The position numbers were made by a program, and so were the translations under genes. From Alphaproteobacteria bacterium (GTDB taxonomy: Bacteria > Pseudomonadota > Alphaproteobacteria > Rhodobacterales > Rhodobacteraceae), in assembly GCA_003694465.1 (NCBI GenBank), contig RFKM01000170.1, positions 1 to 7,208 of the forward strand: 7,208 nt of DNA. The letters run 5' to 3'. Under the pieces are notes generated by a model that searched no databases, was not told the origin of the DNA, and saw only the letters and a program-made list of their open reading frames with translations. Positions 1 to 6,667 of the stretch are shown in pieces (within the stretch, counting starts at the first letter, position 1; the number at the start of each line of letters is the position of its first letter).

Positions 1-492
1 AAGGTTCACGGTTTTTCAAGACATTCGGGCGAGACTCGTCCTCGCGGTACAGGCTGGAGAGCCGATGACCGCCCAGGGAAAAGGCATGCCCCATGCTGCC
101 AGCGTGACCGGCTCGAGCGGGGCAGGACTTTCGAAGGCGCGAAGCCCTCGCGCTGGCGCCGGGCCGGGGGGCATCTCCGGCTCGGCCCGCCCGCATGGCC
201 GTGCGTGGCGCCCTAAGGCCTCGTTGCTCGCGGCGGGCGTATACCTCGCGTCCGGGATGGGGCGCAGCGGCAATGGCGAGTTGCCGGCCAAGGGGCGCAA
301 CGGCTTGTTGGCCAAAGCGCGCAATCAATCGCGCGCCGCTGGGTGCGACCGGGGCATGCATCTGCGCCTCGCGGGTCATTCCCTCTGCCAGGCCCGTCGG
401 GCAGGCGCGGCGCCCAGGTTCGGTGCGCGCCGCCCTCGTGCCATTTTCCTGGCAAAAATACTCAAATCGCATCGTCTCCTCCCCGCGCGCCG
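1..492. other. Region without a convincing gene downstream of the acyl-CoA dehydrogenase operon
   Basis: I see no recognisable protein here. On the minus strand a frame opens at ATG 472-470, 20 bases after the stop of the small gene at 493, with a good ribosome-binding sequence (GGGGAGGAG) just before it. It stays open to the window edge (about 157 codons, starting MRFEYFCQENG). Against it being a gene: the predicted product is mostly R, A, G and P and resembles no family I know. By my hand count only about 70% of its third positions are G or C, against about 90% in the first 50 codons of the alcohol dehydrogenase in this window. The stretch holds an AT-rich block (451-466), an imperfect tandem repeat (281-324) and a GC hairpin (317-336). 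The thiolase and 3-hydroxyacyl-CoA dehydrogenase genes that often follow this kind of operon are not here. A partial unknown gene remains possible. Confidence 0.5.
281..324. repeat. Imperfect tandem repeat, two 20-bp copies at 24-bp period
   Basis: Bases 281-300 (TTGCCGGCCAAGGGGCGCAA) and 305-324 (TTGTTGGCCAAAGCGCGCAA) agree at 16 of 20 positions and are spaced 24 bp apart. I see no third copy. If the minus-strand frame across this region were translated, the repeat would appear as two related eight-residue units (ARFGQQ.. and APLGRQ..). No function can be assigned. Confidence 0.5.
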
Positions 493-705
493 TCACCGTT
501 TTCGCGCCTCCAGTTCCGAGTTGAACAGCCGCAGGCGGTGGGTCAGGCGCTCCTTGTCGGTGACACTGTCGAAATGCTCGAACAGGAACGACAGCGCCTC
601 ACCCTCGTCGAGGCCGGCCTCGGCGGCGAAGCGCCGCAGGCGGCGGTAGCCGTCTTCGGTCATGGCGACCGGGAAGCGGCGGGTGAGGCGAAACCGTTTC
701 GGCAT
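493..705 (-). CDS. Small ribbon-helix-helix-like protein, 70 aa, coupled to acyl-CoA dehydrogenase
   Basis: This is a 70-residue basic protein beginning [20 protein letters not shown]. Its ATG (705-703) shares one base with the TGA stop (707-705) of the acyl-CoA dehydrogenase, so the two genes form a TGATG overlap typical of translational coupling. A weak GGAAG lies about nine bases upstream, inside the dehydrogenase gene. I chose this start because a longer frame to 894 would overlap the dehydrogenase extensively and reads as low-complexity shadow sequence. Residues 11-16 can form a beta strand, 17-31 a helix and 33-45 a second helix (DEGEALSFLFEHF), which is the order in Arc/MetJ ribbon-helix-helix proteins. 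Residues 46-70 are charged and probably helical. The fold is my inference from residue pattern and I do not recognise a named family. It could be a DNA-binding accessory regulator of the operon or a small partner protein of unknown role. Confidence 0.75.
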   Translation of the reverse strand: MPKRFRLTRRFPVAMTEDGYRRLRRFAAEAGLDEGEALSFLFEHFDSVTDKERLTHRLRLFNSELEARKR

Positions 706-2483
706 CAGAAGTCTTCCGCGGCGAGGGCCATGACGGTTTCGGCACCGGATTCGATGCGCGCGAGCAGGGTGCGCGTCTCGGGGAGCGTCCGCGTCATGTA
801 GAAGCGTCCGGTGGCGAGCTTGGCCTCGTGGAAGGCGCTGTCGGGGGCGCCGGCGGCGAGAGCGGCGCGCGCGGCCTTCGCCATCCGCGCCCACATCAGC
901 CCGAGGGCGACATGGCCGAAGAGGTGCATGAAATCATAGGCCCCGGCGAGCGCGTTGTCGGGGTTCTTCATGCCGTTCTGCACGAACCACGTGGCCGCGG
1001 CCTGCAGGTCTTTCGAGGCGGCCTTGAGCGGGTCGAGGAACTCGGCCTTGAGCGCCGCGTCGGCCTCGTTTTCCTTGATGAAATCCTTCACCTCGGCGAA
1101 GAAGGCCATCAGCGCCTTGCCCCCGTTGGCGGGCAGCTTGCGCCCGACGAGGTCGAGCGCCTGGATACCGTTGGCGCCCTCGTAGATCATGGTGATCCGG
1201 GCGTCGCGCACGAACTGGCTCATGCCGGTTTCCTCGATGAAACCGTGGCCGCCGAAAACCTGCTGCGCCTTGACGGTGGTATCGAAGCCGCGGTCGGTGC
1301 ACACGCCCTTGATCACCGGGATCAGCAGCGAGACCAGCGCCTCGGCCTCCTTGTCGCCCATGCGCGCGGCGCGGTCGATCAGCGTTGCGGCCCAGAAGAT
1401 CAGGGCGCGCGCGCCTTCGACGAAGCTCTTGCCTTCCATAAGCACCCGGCGCACGTCGGGATGAACGATGATCGGGTCGGCGGGGCCGGCCGGGTTGGCC
1501 GGGCCGGTGACGGCGCGCCCCTGCAGCCGCTCGCGGGCATAGGCGACGGCGTTCTGAAGCGCGACTTCCGCCTGCGACAGCCCCTGCACGCCGACGGCGA
1601 GGCGCGCTTCGTTCATCATCGTGAACATCGCCCTGAGGCCCTTGTTGGGCTCGCCGAGCAGGTAACCCGTTGCGCCGTCGTAGTTCATCACGCAGGTGGC
1701 GTTGCCGTGGATGCCCATCTTTTCTTCGATGTGCCCGACGCTGACCGCGTTGCGCGCCCCGAGGCTGCCGTCTTCGTTGACGAGGAACTTCGGCACGATG
1801 AAGAGCGAGATGCCCTTCACGCCCTCGGGCGAGCCGGGAATCTTCGCCAGAACGAGGTGGATGATGTTCTCGGAAAGGTCATGCTCGCCGGCGGAGATGA
1901 AGATCTTGGTGCCGGTGATCCTGTAGCTGCCGTCGTCCTGCGGCTCGGCGCGGGTGCGCAGCAGGCCGAGATCGGTGCCGGCGTGGGGTTCGGTGAGGTT
2001 CATCGTCCCGGTCCAGTCGCAGGCGACCATCTTCGGCAGGTAGAGCGCCTTCTGCGCCTCGGTGCCGTGGGCGCGGATGGTCGAATAGGCGCCGTGGGTG
2101 AGGCCGTGATACATGCTCAGCGACATGTTCGCCGCCGACAGGATCTCGCCGATCGCGGTGCCCATCAGGTTCGGCATGCCCTGACCGCCGAACTCGGGGT
2201 CGCAGTCAAGGCCCGTCCAGCCACCTTCGCGCAGCTGGTTGAAGGCGGCCTTGAAGCCGGTGGGCGTGTGGACGGTGCCGTTCTCGAGCCGGCAGCCCTC
2301 GCGATCGCCGACCGCGTTGAGGGGCTGGAAGACTTCGGCGGCAAACCGGCCGCCCTCCTCGAGGATCGCGCGGGTGGTGTCGCGGTCGAGCTCGTCATAG
2401 CCGGGGATCGGCTGCGCGGCGATGTCGAGCACGTCGTGCAGCAGGAAGTCCATGTCACGGGTGGGGGCGGTGTAGGTGGGCAT
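705..2483 (-). CDS. Acyl-CoA dehydrogenase with C-terminal extension (FadE/DmdC type)
   Basis: This is a 592-residue flavin enzyme that removes hydrogens across the alpha-beta bond of an acyl-CoA and passes electrons to electron-transfer flavoprotein, the first oxidative step of beta-oxidation. The N-terminal helical domain covers about residues 35-155. The beta domain carries the [12 protein letters not shown] segment (162-173) and [13 protein letters not shown] (190-202), which bind FAD and substrate. The C-terminal helical domain contains [14 protein letters not shown] (407-420) and [13 protein letters not shown] (433-445), where Glu435 is the expected catalytic base. Beyond about 450 there is a further ~140-residue helical domain. 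That extension and the total length fit the FadE/DmdC subgroup rather than short ~380-residue dehydrogenases. It starts 20 bases after the MerR gene with an AAAGG ribosome-binding site. The substrate is not evident: medium/long-chain acyl-CoA, a branched-chain intermediate or 3-methylmercaptopropionyl-CoA (DmdC) are all possible, and no other dmd gene is present. Confidence 0.95.
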   Translation of the reverse strand: MPTYTAPTRDMDFLLHDVLDIAAQPIPGYDELDRDTTRAILEEGGRFAAEVFQPLNAVGDREGCRLENGTVHTPTGFKAAFNQLREGGWTGLDCDPEFGGQGMPNLMGTAIGEILSAANMSLSMYHGLTHGAYSTIRAHGTEAQKALYLPKMVACDWTGTMNLTEPHAGTDLGLLRTRAEPQDDGSYRITGTKIFISAGEHDLSENIIHLVLAKIPGSPEGVKGISLFIVPKFLVNEDGSLGARNAVSVGHIEEKMGIHGNATCVMNYDGATGYLLGEPNKGLRAMFTMMNEARLAVGVQGLSQAEVALQNAVAYARERLQGRAVTGPANPAGPADPIIVHPDVRRVLMEGKSFVEGARALIFWAATLIDRAARMGDKEAEALVSLLIPVIKGVCTDRGFDTTVKAQQVFGGHGFIEETGMSQFVRDARITMIYEGANGIQALDLVGRKLPANGGKALMAFFAEVKDFIKENEADAALKAEFLDPLKAASKDLQAAATWFVQNGMKNPDNALAGAYDFMHLFGHVALGLMWARMAKAARAALAAGAPDSAFHEAKLATGRFYMTRTLPETRTLLARIESGAETVMALAAEDF

Positions 2484-2503
2484 CGGGTGAACCTTTCAGG
2501 CTT

Positions 2504-2902
2504 TCATTCGGCGGCTTGGTCGTTGTCCATGGTGCTCAGCATGCGGCTGGCCCAGTCGATCTGGTCGGAAAGATCGGCGATCGCCTGATCGAGCTCGTCG
2601 CGCTGCTGGCGCAGCTCCTCGAGGTGGCGGCGGGCATGTTCCAGCGTCGCCCGATACTGGGTGCGCTGCTGGTCGCCGATGTGGTAGAGATCGAGCAGCT
2701 GGCGGATCTCTTCGAGCGGGAAACCGAAACGCTTGCCACGCAGGATCAGTTTCAGCCGGGCGCGGTCGCGGCGGGTGAACAGGCGTTTCTGGCCGTCGCG
2801 GATCGGCGAGAGCAGCTCTTTCGATTCGTAAAAGCGCAGGGTGCGCGCCGTCACCCCGAAGGTTTCGCACATTTCGCGAATGGTCATCAGCTCGTCGGTC
2901 AT
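2504..2902 (-). CDS. MerR-family transcriptional regulator of acyl-CoA catabolism (LiuR-like)
   Basis: This is a 132-residue MerR-type regulator. Residues 6-25 (MTIREMCETFGVTARTLRFYE) form the winged helix-turn-helix start, followed by the wing ESKELLSPIRDGQKRLF and a second helix pair KLILRGKRFGFPLEEIRQLL (51-70). Residues 78-115 form a dimerisation coiled coil (ATLEHARRHLEELRQQRDELDQAI). The only cysteine is Cys12 in the DNA-binding domain, and there is no C-terminal metal site, so metal sensing is unlikely. Family precedent: short MerR proteins placed directly before acyl-CoA dehydrogenase genes (LiuR and relatives) regulate branched-chain amino-acid or fatty-acid degradation, presumably responding to an acyl-CoA. 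The start is supported by AGGA at 2910-2907. A 16-bp dyad resembling LiuR operators sits about 47 bp upstream, which suggests autoregulation. The gene is almost certainly cotranscribed with the dehydrogenase. Confidence 0.92.
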   Translation of the reverse strand: MTDELMTIREMCETFGVTARTLRFYESKELLSPIRDGQKRLFTRRDRARLKLILRGKRFGFPLEEIRQLLDLYHIGDQQRTQYRATLEHARRHLEELRQQRDELDQAIADLSDQIDWASRMLSTMDNDQAAE

Positions 2903-2930
2903 CTCGTCCTCGCAGGTGGCCGTGGGTTCG

Positions 2931-2964
2931 ATGATGCATGCGCTGCCGTTTACGTCAACGTCAA
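2931..2964 (-). promoter_or_regulatory. Predicted promoter with LiuR-like operator in front of the MerR gene
   Basis: On the minus strand the dyad TTGACGTTGACGTAAA occupies 2964-2949; its two 8-bp halves match at 6 of 8 positions when folded. It closely resembles the TTTACGT..ACGTCAA type of site I recall for LiuR regulators of branched-chain and fatty-acid degradation. The dyad contains two TTGACG hexamers. The second (2958-2953) makes a good -35 box with a 16-bp spacer and a CATCAT -10 box (2936-2931, 4 of 6 consensus bases). The operator therefore overlaps the -35 region, consistent with repression or MerR-type control of the operon by its own first gene. The site match is from memory, not from a motif search. 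Confidence 0.62.
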
Positions 2965-3029
2965 CATGGGGACGAATCCCGCAAACGACGCAACGTCTCG
3001 CGCGGATGTGACCGGCCGTGTGCGCCGGA

Positions 3030-3641
3030 TCAGATCAGCCGGTATTCCTTGGCGCGCTGGATCGCCTCGGCCGAGGTCCGGGCAAAAAGCTTGGTTCGGG
3101 CCGACTTGAGGCGCGCCTTGAAGGCCGATTCGGAAATGCCGAGCCGGGCCGCGCCGGCCGCGTAACGCTCGCCCGAGGCGACGATGCGCAGCGCCTCCGC
3201 CTCGGCCGGGGTGAGGGCGGCGGGGGGTTCGGTAGCCGCGTGGAGCGCTTCGACGATGGCGCGCACCGTCTCGATCTCCTCGTCGGAGAATTCGCGGTCG
3301 GCGCGGGCGAGCGAGGCGATGGTGCGCGAGGTGGTCGGCCCGCAGGCCACCGACATGCCATAGCGCAGCCCGTATTCGGCCGCTTCGGCGAAAATCCCGA
3401 AGGGGTCGGGCAGGTCGAGCTCGCTCCAGCGGGTGGTGCCTGTGCGCGAGACGCCCCAGGCCACGAGCGGATCGCGCAGCAGGTATGAATGGCGCGTGTA
3501 GTGGTCGATCCAGGCCTGGTTGTAGGTCTGGTAGGTCATCAGCGGCGAGGCGAAGCGCAGGTGCAGCGAAATGTAATAGCCCTCGGGCGCCTGCGCCCCG
3601 AGTTCTTCCAGCAGTTCGTCGATATTGCGCTTGCGTTCCAT
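3030..3641 (-). CDS. LuxR-family regulator with autoinducer-binding domain (LuxR solo candidate)
   Basis: This is a 203-residue two-domain regulator. The N-terminal domain (about 1-135) keeps the acyl-homoserine-lactone pocket signature: Trp44, Tyr48, Asp57-Pro58 and Trp72 have exactly the spacing of TraR Trp57, Tyr61, Asp70-Pro71 and Trp85. Gly91 and Gly95 (EYGLRYGM) match the later conserved glycines after a shorter loop. The C-terminal helix-turn-helix begins at LTPAEAEALR (143-152) and keeps Glu147/149, Leu151 and Gly157. Its recognition helix reads ISESAFKARLKSARTKL, where typical members have ISxxTVKxH, so DNA specificity may be divergent. No luxI-type synthase lies in the window, so on this evidence it is an orphan receptor. 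It could sense a homoserine lactone made elsewhere, a foreign signal, or another small molecule. Its start lies 146 bp beyond the sulfatase stop; the ribosome-binding site (CAGG) is weak. Confidence 0.88.
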   Translation of the reverse strand: MERKRNIDELLEELGAQAPEGYYISLHLRFASPLMTYQTYNQAWIDHYTRHSYLLRDPLVAWGVSRTGTTRWSELDLPDPFGIFAEAAEYGLRYGMSVACGPTTSRTIASLARADREFSDEEIETVRAIVEALHAATEPPAALTPAEAEALRIVASGERYAAGAARLGISESAFKARLKSARTKLFARTSAEAIQRAKEYRLI

Positions 3642-3698
3642 CCGGCCTGCTTCAACACATGCCCGGCCACGCGGTCAAGCTGCGATTTTGCCCGACCT

Positions 3699-3725
3699 TC
3701 CGGCCGGATCGTTGCCATTGGCGAC
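3699..3725. promoter_or_regulatory. Palindromes upstream of the LuxR-type gene, possible operators
   Basis: Two dyads lie 58-84 bp upstream of the LuxR-type start codon. TCCGGCCGGA (3699-3708) is a perfect 10-bp palindrome. GTTGCCATTGGCGAC (3711-3725) is an imperfect one, with 6 of 7 base pairs around a central T. Neither matches the classical lux box. A weak promoter, TTGACC (3678-3673) with a 17-bp spacer and TTGAAG (3655-3650), lies between them and the gene. Assignment as regulator sites is inference from position only. Confidence 0.3.
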
Positions 3726-3787
3726 AGGATACACCCTTGCCGCCCCGCCCGCCAGCGATTGGCCGGTGTGCCCGGGGCGATGGAGCG

Positions 3788-5344
3788 TCAGCCATCGCTG
3801 CGGGCCCCCGCCCCGGAGGCCTTTCGTTTCGCGCGCCTGATGGGGCGGATGTAATCGTTTGGCCACCAGCCGATTCGCCGGTTCATGTTCTCGATCAGCG
3901 GCGCGCCGGGCGAAAACTCGGGCCGGGTGCCGAACAGGTTGGTCCATTCGTGCGGGTCGGAGGCGTGATCGTAAAGCTCGGCCTGGCCTTCGCCGTAGCG
4001 GGCATAGTTCCAGCGGCTCGTCTGGACCTTGGCGAAGATCCGCGAATTTTCGATCTTCTTCCTCTCGAGGCCGTAGATGGAGATCGCCGCCGGGTTTTCG
4101 AGCGGTGTGCCGGTGGTGAGCAGGGCGGAAAGGTCTTGCCCATTGCACCATTCGGGGCGGTCGAGGCCGGCCAGCGCCGTGAGCGTGGGGAAGATGTCGA
4201 CGAGGCTCACCGGCTGGTCGACGACCTGCTGCCGGATGCCCGGCCCGGCGATGATCAGCGGCACGCGCAGCGCCCGTTCCCACAGCGTGAACTTGCGAAA
4301 GCTCAGCTTCTCGCCCAGCATCCAGCCGTGGTCGGACCAGAGCACGATGTAGGTATTGTGCTTTTCGCCACTGGCTTCGAGGGCATCGAGCACCCGTCCG
4401 AGGCGTGAATCGGTAAAGCTGATCGAGGCAAGATAGGCGCGCAGGAAATCCCAGTATTCGCCGGTGCGGTTGAGGCGCTTGCCCACCGAGGCCTGGATGA
4501 GCTTGCGCGCCAGCGGCGGCAGGTCGTCGATATCGGCGGCATTGTCGTTGAACGAATTTGCCCCCGGCAGGAACCCCGGCGGAATCTGCAGGCTCTCGGG
4601 CGGGTAGAGGTCGAAGAACTCCTTGCCGACGATCCAGGGCAGATGCGGGCGGAAAAAGCCCACTGCCTGAAAGCGCCCGCCGGCGGCGAAATAGCGCCCG
4701 ATGTCGCCGGCGGCCCAGTCGGCAACGGCGGTGTCGGCGCGCATCCCCTCGCCGTCGCCGATGCCGAAGTCGATCTTGCCGTGGCCCGGCTTGGCGCGGG
4801 CGAGTTCCGAAAGCTCGGGCCGGGAGCTGTGGGAATAGGAGTCGTCATAGCGCTCGGGCATCCAGTATTCGTCCCAGTCCGAGGGGCGCAGGTCCTTGTC
4901 GAAGCGGTGGAAGATCTTGCCCGCGCCCGCGGTGCTCCAGCCGGCGCGGCGGAAATGGCCGATGAGGCTGTCGGCGCCGCCGAGGGCGTTGTCCTGCCAG
5001 GACTGGGTGTTGAAATAGATGCCGGTGCGGTCGGCGGTGGCGCCGAGCAGCGTTGCGGTGCGGCTGGGCGAGCAGGCGGGCACATGGCTGTAGGCGCGGG
5101 TGAACAGCGTGCCCATGGCGGCGAGGCGCGCGATGTTGGGCGTGTGCACGCCGGGATAGCCGAGCTGCGGATCGGCGGGCTGCGAGAAGGGCGCGATGAA
5201 ATCGTTGAGATCGTCGATCGAGATGAACAGGATGTTGGGCTTGCGCACCCCGACGCTGGCGGCGGCGCGGCCGATGAGCGCCGGCAGCCCGAGGCTGGCG
5301 GCCATGCCGCGCAGCAGGCGGCGGCGGTTGACGATGGCTTTCAT
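3788..5344 (-). CDS. Tat-exported Cys-type sulfatase, iduronate-2-sulfatase-like
   Basis: This 518-residue protein hydrolyses a sulfate ester. The N-terminus (NRRRLLRGMAASLGLPALIG, residues 6-25) is a twin-arginine signal peptide with a hydrophobic stretch and likely cleavage near the AAA at 27-29, so the mature enzyme should be periplasmic. The mature part opens with KPNILFISIDDLND, where Asp44 and Asp45 are metal ligands. The signature C-S-P-S-R (91-95) contains Cys91, the residue converted to formylglycine. GKIFH (142-146), RPHLPW (232-237), SDHG (337-340, Asp338 and His339) and Lys351 complete the active site. GKxFH plus RPHLPW is the pattern of iduronate-2-sulfatase-like members, but the true substrate cannot be read; algal or other polysaccharide sulfate is plausible for a marine bacterium. 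The start has a clear ribosome-binding site (GGAGAG). No formylglycine-generating enzyme or other carbohydrate gene is adjacent. Confidence 0.93.
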   Translation of the reverse strand: MKAIVNRRRLLRGMAASLGLPALIGRAAASVGVRKPNILFISIDDLNDFIAPFSQPADPQLGYPGVHTPNIARLAAMGTLFTRAYSHVPACSPSRTATLLGATADRTGIYFNTQSWQDNALGGADSLIGHFRRAGWSTAGAGKIFHRFDKDLRPSDWDEYWMPERYDDSYSHSSRPELSELARAKPGHGKIDFGIGDGEGMRADTAVADWAAGDIGRYFAAGGRFQAVGFFRPHLPWIVGKEFFDLYPPESLQIPPGFLPGANSFNDNAADIDDLPPLARKLIQASVGKRLNRTGEYWDFLRAYLASISFTDSRLGRVLDALEASGEKHNTYIVLWSDHGWMLGEKLSFRKFTLWERALRVPLIIAGPGIRQQVVDQPVSLVDIFPTLTALAGLDRPEWCNGQDLSALLTTGTPLENPAAISIYGLERKKIENSRIFAKVQTSRWNYARYGEGQAELYDHASDPHEWTNLFGTRPEFSPGAPLIENMNRRIGWWPNDYIRPIRRAKRKASGAGARSDG

Positions 5345-5372
5345 GGGGCTCTCCGGGCCGGGTCGGTCGGGC

Positions 5373-5400
5373 GCAGGTTACACCTGCCCGGCCGATCGGC
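5373..5400. promoter_or_regulatory. Palindromes upstream of the sulfatase gene, possible operator
   Basis: GCAGGT-TAC-ACCTGC (5373-5387) is an inverted repeat with two perfect 6-bp arms around three bases. It lies 28 bp before the sulfatase start. Directly beside it, GCCGATCGGC (5391-5400) is a perfect 10-bp palindrome. A poor promoter, TTGCCG (5402-5397) with a 16-bp spacer and TAACCT (5380-5375), would overlap both, so a bound regulator could block transcription. In GC-rich DNA short palindromes are common, so support is modest. Confidence 0.35.
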
Positions 5401-5484
5401 AAGGGCCGCGGCGCCCTCCCGGCGGAAAGGCACCGAGGCCGGCCCGCCATGGGGGCGGCACGAAGATGACCGCATGGCCGGGGC

Positions 5485-5503
5485 GGGGGCGGGCAGCGCC
5501 CCC
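5485..5503 (-). terminator. GC-rich hairpin after the alcohol dehydrogenase, weak terminator candidate
   Basis: GGGGGCG (5485-5491) pairs perfectly with CGCCCCC (5497-5503) around a 5-base loop, 17 bases beyond the alcohol dehydrogenase stop codon. It is followed in the transcribed direction by CCCCGGCC rather than a U-rich tract, so it is not a canonical intrinsic terminator. It could still act as a 3' end stabiliser or pause site. Confidence 0.35.
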
Positions 5504-5520
5504 GGCGCGCCGGCCGGGCC

Positions 5521-6666
5521 TCAGATGCAGGCCTCGAACAGGGCGCGGGTGTTTTCCTCGGTCATCTTCACCGGGTTGCCGCCGGCGCTCGGATCTTCCA
5601 GCGCCATGCGCACCAGATCGTCGATGCGGTCGTCGCCCACGCCCATTTCGCGCAGCTTCGCGGGCACCTTCAGCTCGGTGCGAAGGGTCATCACCTCGGC
5701 GAAGAAGGCATCGAAGGAGCGCTCCCAGCCGAGGTAGGCGGCGGCATCGGCGATCCGGTCCTCGATGGCGGGGCGGTTCATCTTCAGCACCTCGGGCATC
5801 ACCACCGCGTTGGTCATGCCGTGGTGGGTGTTGTAGATCGCCCCGATCGGGTGCGCCATGGCGTGCATCGCCCCGAGACCCTTCTGGAAGGCCACCGCCC
5901 CCATCGCCGCGGCCACCAGCATCTTGCCCCGGGCCTCGATGTCGGACCCGTTGGCATAGGCGCGCGGCAGGTTCTCGAAGACGAGGCGCATGCCTTCGAG
6001 GGCGATGCCCTGGCTCATCGGGTGGAAGAAGGGCGAGGAATAGGCCTCGAGGCAATGGGCGAGGGCGTCGAGCCCGGTTCCGGCGGTGATCACCGGGGGC
6101 ATGCCGACGGTCAGTTCCGGGTCGGCGATGACCACCCGGGGCATGACCTTCGGATGGAAGATGATCTTCTTCACATGGGTTTCGGAATTGGTGATGACGC
6201 TGGCGCGCCCGACTTCCGAACCGGTGCCGGCGGTGGTCGGAACGGCCACGATGGGGGCGATGCCGTCGGGGTCGGCGCGCGTCCACCAGTCGCCGATATC
6301 CTCGAAATCCCACAGCGGACGGGTCTGGCCCGACATGAAGGCCACCATCTTGCCGAGGTCGAGCCCCGAGCCGCCGCCGAAGGCGATGACCCCGTCATGC
6401 CCGCCGGCGCGATAGGCCTCGAGCCCGGCCTCGAGGTTGACGTCCGTGGGGTTGGGATCGACCTCTGCGAACATCGCCCGGCCAAGGCCCCCCTCGTCGA
6501 GAAGATCCAGCGTGCGGGCCGTGATCTCCATCCCCGCCAGCCCCCGGTCGGTGACAAGAAGCGGGCGGGTGATCCCTGCGGCGCGGCAGGCATCGGCGAT
6601 CTCGGCAATCCGGCCCGCCCCGAAGCGGATGGCGGTCGGATAGGACCAGTTGGCGGTCGGCGTCAT
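5521..6666 (-). CDS. Iron-containing (group III) alcohol dehydrogenase
   Basis: This is a complete 381-residue NAD(P)-dependent alcohol dehydrogenase, the usual family length. The N-terminal Rossmann-like domain carries the dinucleotide loop FGGGSGLDLGK (96-106) and PTTAGTGSEVG (143-153). The metal site of the C-terminal helical domain is complete: Asp200 and His204 in GTGLDALAHCLEAY (196-209), His268 in GAMHAMAHPIGA, and His282 in NTHHGMTNA. These have the same spacing as the four ligands of FucO. It should interconvert a primary alcohol and its aldehyde; the substrate is not evident. Its ATG follows the aldehyde dehydrogenase stop by one base (TGAGATG), with a GAGG ribosome-binding sequence inside the upstream gene. 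The two genes are therefore very likely cotranscribed and coupled, and the aldehyde dehydrogenase probably takes the aldehyde product on to the acid. Confidence 0.95.
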   Translation of the reverse strand: MTPTANWSYPTAIRFGAGRIAEIADACRAAGITRPLLVTDRGLAGMEITARTLDLLDEGGLGRAMFAEVDPNPTDVNLEAGLEAYRAGGHDGVIAFGGGSGLDLGKMVAFMSGQTRPLWDFEDIGDWWTRADPDGIAPIVAVPTTAGTGSEVGRASVITNSETHVKKIIFHPKVMPRVVIADPELTVGMPPVITAGTGLDALAHCLEAYSSPFFHPMSQGIALEGMRLVFENLPRAYANGSDIEARGKMLVAAAMGAVAFQKGLGAMHAMAHPIGAIYNTHHGMTNAVVMPEVLKMNRPAIEDRIADAAAYLGWERSFDAFFAEVMTLRTELKVPAKLREMGVGDDRIDDLVRMALEDPSAGGNPVKMTEENTRALFEACI

Positions 6667-6667
6667 C

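Noticed and set aside
705..2483. Naming the acyl-CoA dehydrogenase dmdC
   Set aside because: Length, extension and catalytic Glu435 fit, but the same architecture serves other acyl-CoA substrates and no dmdB, dmdD or dmdA is in the window.
828..2588. A 586-codon open frame on the plus strand opposite the acyl-CoA dehydrogenase
   Set aside because: It is the antisense shadow of a strongly supported gene; long antisense frames are expected with this GC bias and the product resembles no protein.
3012..3028. CCGGC/GCCGG hairpin just after the LuxR-type gene as a terminator
   Set aside because: Only a 5-bp stem with a 7-base loop and no U tract, common by chance in this base composition.
3642..3787. 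A classical lux box or luxI-type gene near the LuxR-type gene
   Set aside because: No 20-bp lux-box-like dyad and no synthase frame were found in the gap or elsewhere in the window.
3485..4408. Plus-strand frame spanning the LuxR/sulfatase gap
   Set aside because: It covers the end of one real gene and the start of another on the opposite strand and shows no family pattern.
3788..5344. Choline sulfatase (betC) feeding a choline oxidation pathway with the neighbouring dehydrogenases
   Set aside because: GKIFH and RPHLPW point to the iduronate-2-sulfatase-like group, and the iron-type alcohol dehydrogenase is not the choline enzyme.
4643..5737. Plus-strand open frame of 364 codons across the sulfatase gene and its upstream gap
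   Set aside because: Low-complexity G/A/R/E-rich product, antisense to the sulfatase, no recognisable domain.
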